The position numbers and the translations under genes were made by a program. 64,000 nucleotides of DNA from contig NZ_CP114264.1 in the NCBI RefSeq assembly GCF_027105055.1, positions 1,736,001 through 1,800,000 of the forward strand, written 5' to 3'. Positions 45,470-51,816 of the stretch are shown piece after piece (position 1 is the stretch's first letter; each line of letters starts with the position of its first letter). Under the pieces are notes generated by a model. That model did not search any database and was not told where the DNA came from. It worked only from the letters and a program-made list of their open reading frames with translations. Source of the DNA: Acinetobacter sp. TR3. GTDB taxonomy: Bacteria > Pseudomonadota > Gammaproteobacteria > Pseudomonadales > Moraxellaceae.

Positions 45470-46435
45470 ATGCTTCATTTTACTTTTTTAGGCACATCTT
45501 CTGGTGTGCCCACATTGACTCGGAATGTTTCGGGATTAGCAATCCGTAACAGCAAGAATAAAGATTGGATATTGGTCGATGCTGGTGAAGGCACTCAACA
45601 TCGGATTCAACAGGCCAAACTTTCATTACAAAGCTTAGTTGCCATCTGCATTACTCATGTTCATGGTGATCATTGTTATGGGCTCGTCGGTTTATTGGCA
45701 AGCGCAGGCATGAATGCACGAACTGCGCCCTTAACCATTATTGCACCCAAGCAAATTCAACAATGGATTGAAATAACTGCACAACTGACGGATCTGCATT
45801 TACCCTATCCACTGAAATTCATTGATGTGAATGAAGCCACTCAAATACAACAGTTGACTGATGAGCTTTCGATTCAAGCCCACCTACTCAGTCATCGAGT
45901 ACCGAGTTTTGCCTTTAGTATTATTGCGCAATACACCCAAAAGAAATTAGATACACAGGCTTTAATTCAACTCGGCGTACCAAAAGGCAAGGCTTGGGGT
46001 GATTTACAACAAGGCAAAGATATTCAATTCAATGAAAAACCGTTGAAAGCAAGTGATTTTATTCAAATACAAACGCAGCGCATGCATGCCATTGTTGGTG
46101 GTGATAATGATCAGCCTGAATTATTAGCTGATGCCTGTAAAGATGCTCAACTTCTGATTCATGAATCAACGTATACCCAAGTGATTTTGGATAAAGTGGG
46201 TAAAGGCCCAATGCATAGTTCCGCTAAAATGGTGGCTAAATTTGCGCAACAGCAGAATTTAAGCAATCTCATCCTGACTCATTTTAGCCCTCGTCATCAG
46301 GATAATATTGGACAACAAGCGATTGCTGAGGAAGTTCGTGAATTTTATCAAGGCAATTTCTATTTAGCCGATGATTTTGATCAATTTAGCTTAAATGAAA
46401 CAGGTCAACTTTTAAAAATCGTTGCATCATCATAG
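45470..46435 (+). CDS. rnz: ribonuclease Z (tRNA 3' endonuclease)
   Basis: A 321-residue metallo-beta-lactamase-fold nuclease that trims tRNA precursor 3' trailers. LHFTFLGTSSGVPTLTRN starts the domain, THVHGDHCYGL is the Zn motif, and ESTYTQ and ILTHFSPRH give later ligands. I chose the ATG at 45470; an in-frame GTG at 45452 is a weaker alternative and no clear ribosome site serves either. CCTATAATAT at 45428-45437 may be its -10. Its place between rtcR and rsr puts tRNA processing next to tRNA repair. Confidence 0.9.
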   Translation: MLHFTFLGTSSGVPTLTRNVSGLAIRNSKNKDWILVDAGEGTQHRIQQAKLSLQSLVAICITHVHGDHCYGLVGLLASAGMNARTAPLTIIAPKQIQQWIEITAQLTDLHLPYPLKFIDVNEATQIQQLTDELSIQAHLLSHRVPSFAFSIIAQYTQKKLDTQALIQLGVPKGKAWGDLQQGKDIQFNEKPLKASDFIQIQTQRMHAIVGGDNDQPELLADACKDAQLLIHESTYTQVILDKVGKGPMHSSAKMVAKFAQQQNLSNLILTHFSPRHQDNIGQQAIAEEVREFYQGNFYLADDFDQFSLNETGQLLKIVASS

Positions 46436-46445
46436 TTTTTCCTCC

Positions 46446-46490
46446 TATGTGATCTATCAATGAAAACTACATATAGATCACATATCTTTT
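46446..46490 (+). terminator. terminator after rnz
   Basis: TATGTGATCTAT (46446-46457) pairs perfectly with ATAGATCACATA (46473-46484) and is followed by TCTTTTTTA. It insulates the sigma54 promoter of rsr from rnz transcription. Confidence 0.85.
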
Positions 46491-46579
46491 TTAATACTTT
46501 CATATCTATTTAGATAGGTTTTATTCATAAAAATCTATTCGCATTTTCTCATAAAAAATATTTATTATTTTATTTATTA

Positions 46580-46640
46580 TAAATATCAATTACTTAAAAA
46601 TAAAATAAATTTAAAACAAGAGAATTGGCACACCCTATGC
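46580..46640 (+). promoter_or_regulatory. sigma54 promoter of rsr with IHF site
   Basis: TTGGCACACCCTATGCAATA at 46625-46644 has GG (46627-46628) and GC (46639-46640) separated by exactly 10 bp, as required for sigma54. TATCAATTACTTA at 46583-46595 matches the IHF consensus WATCAANNNNTTR. The same arrangement recurs before rtcB. Expected control: RtcR binds further upstream and IHF bends the DNA. GGAGG lies before the rsr ATG. Confidence 0.85.
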
Positions 46641-46688
46641 AATAACACAACCAAGATAAAACAATTTAAAATATATGGAGGATGCGTC

Positions 46689-48299
46689 ATGGCAAACCAG
46701 ACATTTTTTGCCTCTCAGGCAACCAAAAACAAATTAATCAGCAATCAAGCTGGTGGACGTGCTTTTCAATTAGATCATCGTCAAGCTTTGGCACAACTTG
46801 CAGCTACAGGCACGCTGAATCATACCTTTTACCAAAATGCGCAAGCACAACTTGAACAAGTCTTAGCACTTACACAAAATATAGATGCAACTTTTATTGC
46901 TAAAACGGCAGTCTATACCCGTAAAAACAATCACATGAAAGATATGCCTGTCTTACTGTTGGCAATTTTATCGCAACTTGAGCAAAACTTATTTAAAGCT
47001 GTATTCCCATTGGTAATTGATAATGGCAAACAGTTGCGTAACTTTGTACAAATCATGCGTTCAGGTGCGATACAACGCAAATCTTTAGGTAGCTTACCAA
47101 AGAAAATGATCAATCAATGGTTAATTAATGCCAGCGACAATCAGTTGCTTTCTGCCAACATTGGTAATCAACCCTCTTTGGCAGATGTGTTAAAAATGAC
47201 CCATCCAAAGCCTAAAGATTCAAACCAAGATGCTTTCTTTGCCTATATCTTGGGTAAAAAATATGAGCTTGAGCAATTACCTACCAAAGTTCAGGCATTG
47301 GAAAAATTCCGTCAAGGTTTAACCCAGGATGCACCTGATTTACCAATGCAGTTGCTGACCAATTTATCACTTTCAGCACAACAATGGGCAGAGATTGCTA
47401 AAAATGGTGGCTGGCAAATGCTCAGAATGAACTTGAATACTTTTGCCCGACACGGCGTATTTCAGATTGAAGGCATGGACAATGTCATTGCAAACAAATT
47501 ACAAGATCAGGACATGATCCGTAAAAGTCGAGTCTTGCCTTATCAATTGATGGCAACTTGGGCAGCTTTAGATGATGCAGTACCTCAAATTGTACGACAA
47601 GCATTAGAACAAGTGATGCAAGCTGCTTTAGAAAATGTGCCTCGTTTAACAGGTCGTGTGGTGGTTGCCGTGGATGTATCGGGCTCAATGGCAAGCCCAG
47701 TGACGGGTTATCGTAAAGGTGCAACTTCAAAATTGCGTTGCGTAGATGTCGCATCATTATTTGCTTGTGCTTTAAAGCAGGTCAATCCTGAGATTGAAAT
47801 TATGCCGTTTGATACGCAATTGCATTCACTCAACATCGTGCAACATGAATCGGATGTAAACCTATTAGGTCGATTAAAACAGGTTTTCTCTGGCAACAAA
47901 ACACGCTCTATTTTTGAGGTTGCCAAACAATTTGCTGCACTTGGTGGTGGTGGAACGAATTGCAGCATTCCATTAAAGCGACTTAATCGAGATCAGACAG
48001 CTGTCGATTTGATGATTTATTTTTCAGACAATGAATCTTGGGCTGACCAATTACGCACACAACACAAAACAGGCATGTTATATGAATGGGATATTTTAAA
48101 AAAACGCTGCCCTCATGCAAAATTGGTCTGCGTAGATTTACAACCATATACACATACACAAGTCCCTGAACGAACTGATACCATTAATATTGGTGGGTTT
48201 AGCGATGAAGTCTTTCGTTTAATAGATCTGTTTGCACAAGGTAAGATGCACAGCGATCACTGGGTTAATGAAATTGAAAAAATCGAATTACCGACTTGA
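46689..48299 (+). CDS. rsr: Ro60-like TROVE-domain RNA-binding protein
   Basis: A 536-residue bacterial Ro protein. The N-terminal two-thirds are the HEAT-repeat TROVE ring that binds Y RNA on its outside and single-stranded RNA ends in its hole (IDATFIAKTAVYTRKNNHMK is typical). The C-terminal third is a vWA domain with intact MIDAS VVAVDVSGSMASP and LGGGGTNCSIPLKRL. In other bacteria Rsr with Y RNA tethers RNA exonucleases or guides rRNA/tRNA processing. Expression should depend on RtcR and sigma54. The stop is followed after 17 bp by the first element of the small-RNA array, so they are probably one transcript. Confidence 0.95.
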   Translation: MANQTFFASQATKNKLISNQAGGRAFQLDHRQALAQLAATGTLNHTFYQNAQAQLEQVLALTQNIDATFIAKTAVYTRKNNHMKDMPVLLLAILSQLEQNLFKAVFPLVIDNGKQLRNFVQIMRSGAIQRKSLGSLPKKMINQWLINASDNQLLSANIGNQPSLADVLKMTHPKPKDSNQDAFFAYILGKKYELEQLPTKVQALEKFRQGLTQDAPDLPMQLLTNLSLSAQQWAEIAKNGGWQMLRMNLNTFARHGVFQIEGMDNVIANKLQDQDMIRKSRVLPYQLMATWAALDDAVPQIVRQALEQVMQAALENVPRLTGRVVVAVDVSGSMASPVTGYRKGATSKLRCVDVASLFACALKQVNPEIEIMPFDTQLHSLNIVQHESDVNLLGRLKQVFSGNKTRSIFEVAKQFAALGGGGTNCSIPLKRLNRDQTAVDLMIYFSDNESWADQLRTQHKTGMLYEWDILKKRCPHAKLVCVDLQPYTHTQVPERTDTINIGGFSDEVFRLIDLFAQGKMHSDHWVNEIEKIELPT

Positions 48300-48316
48300 T
48301 TCGTCAGGTCAGTAAA

Positions 48317-48384
48317 GTGTGGCAAATGCTTTAGGAACTACATCTTTTAAATGTCATGTTTCTAATTTCACTTTGTTGCCATAC
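48317..48384 (+). ncRNA. Y-RNA-like element 1 of 8
   Basis: A terminal stem of 9 bp (GTGTGGCAA 48317-48325 with TTGCCATAC 48376-48384, one G-U) is followed directly by the 18-nt conserved box ATGCTTTAGGAACTACAT (48326-48343). The 3' strand is preceded by TTTG, as in the other units. At 68 nt it is the shortest. The interior has no clear tRNA arm. Confidence 0.7.
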
Positions 48385-48391
48385 AATAAAA

Positions 48392-48479
48392 CTGCACAAA
48401 TGCAGATGGAACTACATCACTATCCTTCCACGATAGCTCAGCACAAGCTGACTCGATGTTTCACACCTTTGTTGTGCAG
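48392..48479 (+). ncRNA. Y-RNA-like element 2 of 8
   Basis: Terminal stem CTGCACAA (48392-48399) / TTGTGCAG (48472-48479), perfect. Box ATGCAGATGGAACTACAT at 48400-48417. Inside are a 5-bp stem with a 7-nt loop (48420-48436; CTATC/GATAG), the geometry of a T-arm, and right after it TCAGC-acaa-GCTGA (48438-48451), like a closed acceptor stem. Confidence 0.75.
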
Positions 48480-48482
48480 ATT

Positions 48483-48575
48483 TATGATTATCACAAATGC
48501 TGATTGGATTACATTGCATAGGGCGAATACCCTAGTTCAAAAAAATCTAATCACTGACTTGTTGTGATAGTCATA
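48483..48575 (+). ncRNA. Y-RNA-like element 3 of 8
   Basis: A long terminal stem of 14 bp (48483-48496 with 48562-48575, one G-U pair). Box ATGCTGATTGGATTACAT at 48497-48514, the only copy with ATTACAT instead of ACTACAT. Inside is TAGGG/CCCTA with a CGAATA loop (48519-48534), followed by the T-loop-like GTTCAAA. Confidence 0.75.
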
Positions 48576-48576
48576 G

Positions 48577-48700
48577 CCAGTAAAATGCCAATAGGACTAC
48601 ATTTGTTGAGGGTTCAAGTCCCTTCAAATTGATGCAAATCAGTTTGTAGCTCAATTGGATAGAGCCATGTATAAAAGGTCTTATCATTTTTGTTTACTGG
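48577..48700 (+). ncRNA. Y-RNA-like element 4 of 8 with permuted tRNA module
   Basis: Terminal stem CCAGTAAA (48577-48584) / TTTACTGG (48693-48700). Box ATGCCAATAGGACTACAT at 48585-48602. The interior holds, in this order, a T-arm with canonical loop TTCAAGT (48608-48624), a closed acceptor-like hairpin AAATTGAT-gcaa-ATCAGTTT (48626-48645), and a textbook D-arm GCTC-aattggata-GAGC (48649-48665) with the conserved GG. This is a circularly permuted tRNA elbow, the architecture of tRNA-mimicking bacterial Y RNAs. Confidence 0.88.
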
Positions 48701-48704
48701 TCAC

Positions 48705-48844
48705 AGACCAAATGCTGTTAGGACTACATAAAAGGCTTCAGCGTCAGTAATGACTTGATGGTTCGACTCCATCTTGATTGACTTCAATCAATGGCGGAAA
48801 GGAAAACGCACTGAAATGATTGTCTTAATACTCTTTGTTGGTCT
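48705..48844 (+). ncRNA. Y-RNA-like element 5 of 8 with permuted tRNA module
   Basis: Terminal stem AGACCAA (48705-48711) / TTGGTCT (48838-48844). Box ATGCTGTTAGGACTACAT at 48712-48729. A hairpin GTCA-gtaa-TGAC (48743-48754) precedes the T-arm GATGG-TTCGACT-CCATC (48757-48773), then the acceptor-like hairpin TTGATTG/CAATCAA (48774-48791), then the D-arm-like GCG...CGC with GG in the loop (48794-48809). At 140 nt it is the longest and most tRNA-like together with element 4. Confidence 0.88.
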
Positions 48845-48856
48845 ATTTTTTTGGTA

Positions 48857-48981
48857 CGGCATAAAATGCATTAAGGACTACATTCCTACCATTAATGTGA
48901 GTAGCCACTCTCACCTGTATGCAAGTACAGTCGTCTAATTAAGGCAATGGTCTCAAATCTTTAATTTTTTTGTTTATGTCG
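48857..48981 (+). ncRNA. Y-RNA-like element 6 of 8
   Basis: Terminal stem CGGCATAAA (48857-48865) / TTTATGTCG (48973-48981), one G-U. Box ATGCATTAAGGACTACAT at 48866-48883. Inside are GTGAG/CTCAC (48897-48914), in the T-arm place but with a non-canonical loop, and CTGTA-tgcaag-TACAG (48915-48930), in the acceptor place. A D-arm is not convincing. Confidence 0.75.
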
Positions 48982-48982
48982 C

Positions 48983-49084
48983 ATCATCACAAATGCCAAT
49001 GGGACTACATGGTGAATGCGTAAGCACGGGGTTCAAATCCCTATTCCTTTTTAGGAAAAGTCTCATCATTTTTGTTGTGATGAT
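48983..49084 (+). ncRNA. Y-RNA-like element 7 of 8
   Basis: Terminal stem ATCATCACAA (48983-48992) / TTGTGATGAT (49075-49084), perfect. Box ATGCCAATGGGACTACAT at 48993-49010. A small hairpin TGC-gtaa-GCA (49017-49026) precedes a T-arm with canonical loop TTCAAAT (49028-49042) and the closed acceptor-like hairpin TTCCT-tttt-AGGAA (49044-49057). No D-arm. Confidence 0.82.
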
Positions 49085-49090
49085 TACTTT

Positions 49091-49206
49091 TAATCTCAAT
49101 CAAATGCAATAAGCACTACATAGCAAAATCATGCGTAGCTGTATATCTATTTATGGATATGGCAGTTAAGGAAAAAAGTGTTTACCCAACTTGTTGATTG
49201 AGATTA
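49091..49206 (+). ncRNA. Y-RNA-like element 8 of 8
   Basis: Perfect 13-bp terminal stem TAATCTCAATCAA (49091-49103) / TTGATTGAGATTA (49194-49206). Box ATGCAATAAGCACTACAT at 49104-49121 (one deviation, GC for GG). Inside is ATATCT/GGATAT (49143-49160), like an acceptor hairpin; no canonical T-loop. It ends the array. Confidence 0.75.
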
Positions 49207-49215
49207 ATTTATTAT

Positions 49216-49509
49216 TTATGGAATAATATCTGGAGATGAAGAGTCGAATATTCCTCGCAATAACCGAAATGGTAAAGTAACGATCCAATAAACAACTTCA
49301 ACCGTAATATCGATCACATCCACCCAGTCCCACGTATCATTTCTACGATCATGGTTTTCTCGTTTTGGTTTTACCCAATAAGCAAGCAGAAAACAGACCA
49401 AACTTACTGCTAGAAATACAAAGTTAAAACCATCTACTAAAAAACGTATAAGGCATAACACCCCAGTAATAAATAAAAGAATCGTGAGTAAATAACGAAG
49501 AATATCCAT
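49216..49509 (-). CDS. small membrane protein of unknown function
   Basis: A 97-residue protein, minus strand within an otherwise plus-strand region. Two hydrophobic stretches (about residues 3-40, probably two helices, and about 67-85) with a charged middle (KPKRENHDRRNDTWDW). MDILRYLLTILLF is the start I prefer; an ATG four codons earlier (49521) is possible. Its antisense position between the RNA array and the bS21-like gene explains why rtcB needs a second promoter. Family not recognised. Confidence 0.6.
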   Translation of the reverse strand: MDILRYLLTILLFITGVLCLIRFLVDGFNFVFLAVSLVCFLLAYWVKPKRENHDRRNDTWDWVDVIDITVEVVYWIVTLPFRLLRGIFDSSSPDIIP

Positions 49510-49617
49510 GAGGCTTGGCAATTTATTTGTCTTTTGTTATGTTTATAACATGCCTTTATACAAAGACATATCCTTACTCTTAATAAAAGACAGGTGTCAG
49601 TCTTTAAAACGCAAAAT

Positions 49618-49908
49618 ATGTCCATTACAGTCTATCTTCAAGACGATCAAGACATTGATCAAGCCTTACACTTGCTCAATCAAAAACATTACTATCTTGA
49701 AGCCACTCGTTGGTACAAAAAACGATATGGCTATTTTGAAAAGCACTCAGTATTAAAGCGTAAGCGAAAAAAGATGAAACTCAACCTTAGTCAAAGAAAC
49801 CGAGCATTGTATTATTGTTACCATGAACATCCTCAACATACTTTATGGTTAAAAATTAAAAAAAAGCAACAATTCGCTCGAACAGGTAAAAATGCGATGG
49901 GCTATTAA
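49618..49908 (+). CDS. bS21-like ribosomal protein paralogue
   Basis: A 96-residue, very basic protein. Residues about 8-50 follow the bS21 pattern: a short beta start (MSITVYLQDDQDIDQALHLL), then an aromatic/basic helix (YYLEATRWYKKRYGYFEKHS) and VLKRKRKKMKL, matching the RKRxYYEKPsxxRKRKK region of bS21. It carries about 45 extra C-terminal residues. bS21 contacts the 3' end of 16S rRNA near the anti-Shine-Dalgarno. Homology is by eye and moderate. I prefer the ATG at 49618; an in-frame GTG at 49594 is possible. A large imperfect hairpin (49527-49568) precedes it. Confidence 0.6.
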   Translation: MSITVYLQDDQDIDQALHLLNQKHYYLEATRWYKKRYGYFEKHSVLKRKRKKMKLNLSQRNRALYYCYHEHPQHTLWLKIKKKQQFARTGKNAMGY

Positions 49909-49918
49909 ATATAATTTA

Positions 49919-49946
49919 GGATATAAAAATATATATTTTTATATCC
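49919..49946. repeat. perfect 28-bp palindrome
   Basis: From GGATATAAAA to TTTTATATCC, both strands read the same over 28 bp. It lies 10 bp after the bS21-like stop and 96 bp before the -24 element of the rtcB promoter. It could be an intrinsic terminator-like hairpin or a binding site for the RtcR dimer at a distance usual for a sigma54 enhancer. No equally perfect copy stands before the rsr promoter. Confidence 0.7.
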
Positions 49947-49996
49947 AACCTCTTATAAAATTCCATTTCAAAAAATATTGAAATTAAATATATAAA

Positions 49997-50056
49997 TAAA
50001 TATCAATATCTTAAAATTAATTTCATCTGTTACCAACAAGTTGGCACACTCACTGC
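49997..50056 (+). promoter_or_regulatory. sigma54 promoter of rtcB with IHF site
   Basis: TTGGCACACTCACTGCAATA (50041-50060) has GG (50043-50044) and GC (50055-50056) 10 bp apart and differs from the rsr promoter in only four bases. TAAATATCAATATCTTAAAA (49997-50016) contains a perfect IHF consensus TATCAATATCTTA and is 18 of 20 identical to 46580-46599, at practically the same distance (26 versus 27 bp). Downstream, CCTGTCT/AGGCAGG can form a 5' UTR hairpin before the rtcB ribosome site AAGGAAA. Confidence 0.87.
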
Positions 50057-50143
50057 AATAGTATATATACAACATCATTGGGATCTTGTGTATATCACCT
50101 GTCTGCAACCGCTTGGTAGGCAGGCTTTGAAAGGAAAGTGAAA

Positions 50144-51418
50144 ATGTCAGTTATTGAAGCAGTTAAGCAACAAGCTCAAATTGAACAAGAGCAACAAAAA
50201 CGTGCCTATCAAGTTTTACAGAACGAAAAAAGCATGCCTGTAAAAATGTGGACAAATGGCGTAATTGTTGATGACAACTCAAAACAACAACTATTACAAA
50301 CAGCACAAATGCCATTTATCTATAAATGGATGGCAGTGATGCCAGACGTACACTTTGGCTTAGGTGCAACCATTGGAAGTGTGATTCCAACCAAAAGTGC
50401 GATTATTCCTGCGGCTGTGGGTGTCGATATTGGTTGTGGAATGATGGCAACTCGCACCAGTCTAACGGCTTCAGATTTACCTGATAATTTACATGGATTA
50501 AGAACCGAGCTTGAACGTTTGATTCCACATGGTATGACTAAAACACGTGGTCGCCGTGATCAAGGTTCTTGGGAAACACCACCTGAAATGGTCGATCAAG
50601 CATGGGCTGATTTAGTTGCAGATTTTGAGTTAATTTGCGCTAAGCACCCTCGCCTAAAAAATACCAACAATCGCAAGCAACTGGGAACTTTAGGAACAGG
50701 AAATCACTTTGTCGAAATCTGTTTGGATGAACATGATCACGTTTGGATTATGTTGCACTCAGGTTCACGCGGTGTTGGTAATGCCATCGGTAATCATTTT
50801 ATTGAGCTGGCGCGTAAAGATATGCAAAAGCACTTTATTAATTTACCCAACAAAGATTTGGCATATTTAGTTGAAGGAACTGAACATTTTGATGATTATT
50901 GGTTTGCTGTCGGTTGGGCACAACGTTTTGCCATGAAAAACCGTGAAATCATGATGCAATCAGCAATTAAAGCTTTAGCAACCATTATTCCAAAGCCGTT
51001 TAATGCCAAATTGGAAGCGGTGAATTGCCACCATAATTACGTGGAAAAGGAACAACACTACGGCGAAGAAGTCATGGTAACACGTAAAGGTGCTGTAAGT
51101 GCCAAACTTGGACAATATGGAATTATTCCTGGTTCAATGGGTGCTAAATCTTTCATCGTTCGCGGGCTTGGAAATCAAGAGTCGTTCTGCTCATGTTCGC
51201 ATGGCGCAGGTCGTGTGATGAGCCGTGCGGAAGCAAAACGTCGCTTTACCGTAGAAGATCAAATTGCGCAGACTGAAGGTGTGGAATGCCGTAAAGATGC
51301 TGCTGTGATTGATGAAATCCCATCGGCATATAAACCGATTGAAGATGTAATGAATGCACAAAAAGATTTGGTTGAAGTGGTGTATACCTTACGACAAGTG
51401 GTTTGTGTGAAGGGATAA
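50144..51418 (+). CDS. rtcB: RNA-splicing ligase RtcB
   Basis: A 424-residue GTP- and Mn-dependent ligase that joins RNA 3'-phosphate or 2',3'-cyclic phosphate ends to 5'-OH ends, rejoining RNAs cut by ribotoxins. AVGVDIGCGMMATR (metal Cys), GTLGTGNHFVEI, LHSGSRGVGN, NCHHNYVEKE and CSCSHGAGRVMSRAEA (guanylylated His) are all intact. The ATG at 50144 follows AAGGAAA; a GTG two codons upstream is less likely. It heads the second RtcR/sigma54 transcript with the two small genes, rtcA and kptA. Confidence 0.95.
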   Translation: MSVIEAVKQQAQIEQEQQKRAYQVLQNEKSMPVKMWTNGVIVDDNSKQQLLQTAQMPFIYKWMAVMPDVHFGLGATIGSVIPTKSAIIPAAVGVDIGCGMMATRTSLTASDLPDNLHGLRTELERLIPHGMTKTRGRRDQGSWETPPEMVDQAWADLVADFELICAKHPRLKNTNNRKQLGTLGTGNHFVEICLDEHDHVWIMLHSGSRGVGNAIGNHFIELARKDMQKHFINLPNKDLAYLVEGTEHFDDYWFAVGWAQRFAMKNREIMMQSAIKALATIIPKPFNAKLEAVNCHHNYVEKEQHYGEEVMVTRKGAVSAKLGQYGIIPGSMGAKSFIVRGLGNQESFCSCSHGAGRVMSRAEAKRRFTVEDQIAQTEGVECRKDAAVIDEIPSAYKPIEDVMNAQKDLVEVVYTLRQVVCVKG

Positions 51419-51420
51419 TC

Positions 51421-51804
51421 ATGGAAAAGAATTGTTTAGATATTGAAACCTATAAAATTAGGTTGAATGAAAGAACTGATCTAGTTCTACCTGAACAATC
51501 CTATTACATCATCTTAGTTGTGAATACTAATCCGGTTTTACCTGAATGGCGTAATCAGCTGTGTGAACAGATTGTCCATTCAAGACTATGTATTCAAGCA
51601 ATGGTTACAGGACATGAATGTTCCATTTGGGACGATGTTTTAGACGAGACTTATGTGGCTTTTTATAACAATGAACCGCCAATTGATACTTGTTTTATGA
51701 CCACTTGGCATGAGAATGAAAGTTTAGATGAAGTTATTGAATTTGCAAAAATTGGTATGCAATTGGAAAGTATTTCAAAATTAGTCATTGTACAGATTGA
51801 ATAA
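51421..51804 (+). CDS. hypothetical protein of the rtc operon
   Basis: A 127-residue acidic, soluble protein (WRNQLCEQIVHSRLCIQAMV, MTTWHENESLDEVIEFAKIG). I do not know the family. It starts 2 bp after the rtcB stop and ends 12 bp before the next gene, so it is firmly part of the RNA-repair operon. It could be an accessory factor or a protein merely carried along. Confidence 0.7.
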   Translation: MEKNCLDIETYKIRLNERTDLVLPEQSYYIILVVNTNPVLPEWRNQLCEQIVHSRLCIQAMVTGHECSIWDDVLDETYVAFYNNEPPIDTCFMTTWHENESLDEVIEFAKIGMQLESISKLVIVQIE

Positions 51805-51816
51805 AAGGTAAAAAGA

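Noticed and set aside
48319..48567. Open reading frame of 82 codons within the RNA array
   Set aside because: It runs across two small RNA units, has no ribosome site, and the sequence is explained by closing stems and boxes of structured RNAs.
48577..48844. Ordinary tRNA genes
   Set aside because: D-arm comes after T-arm, the acceptor stem is closed by a short loop, and no anticodon arm or CCA end is found. A permuted tRNA mimic explains it better.
48317..49206. CRISPR array or integron attC array
   Set aside because: The repeated box is only 18 nt, the units are 68-140 nt with self-complementary ends that differ from unit to unit, and no integrase or cas genes exist. Core RYYYAAC/GTTRRRY site pairs are not conserved.
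49594..49617. GTG start of the bS21-like gene
   Set aside because: bS21 proteins start close to the short beta strand; the ATG at 49618 gives that beginning. The GTG is still possible.
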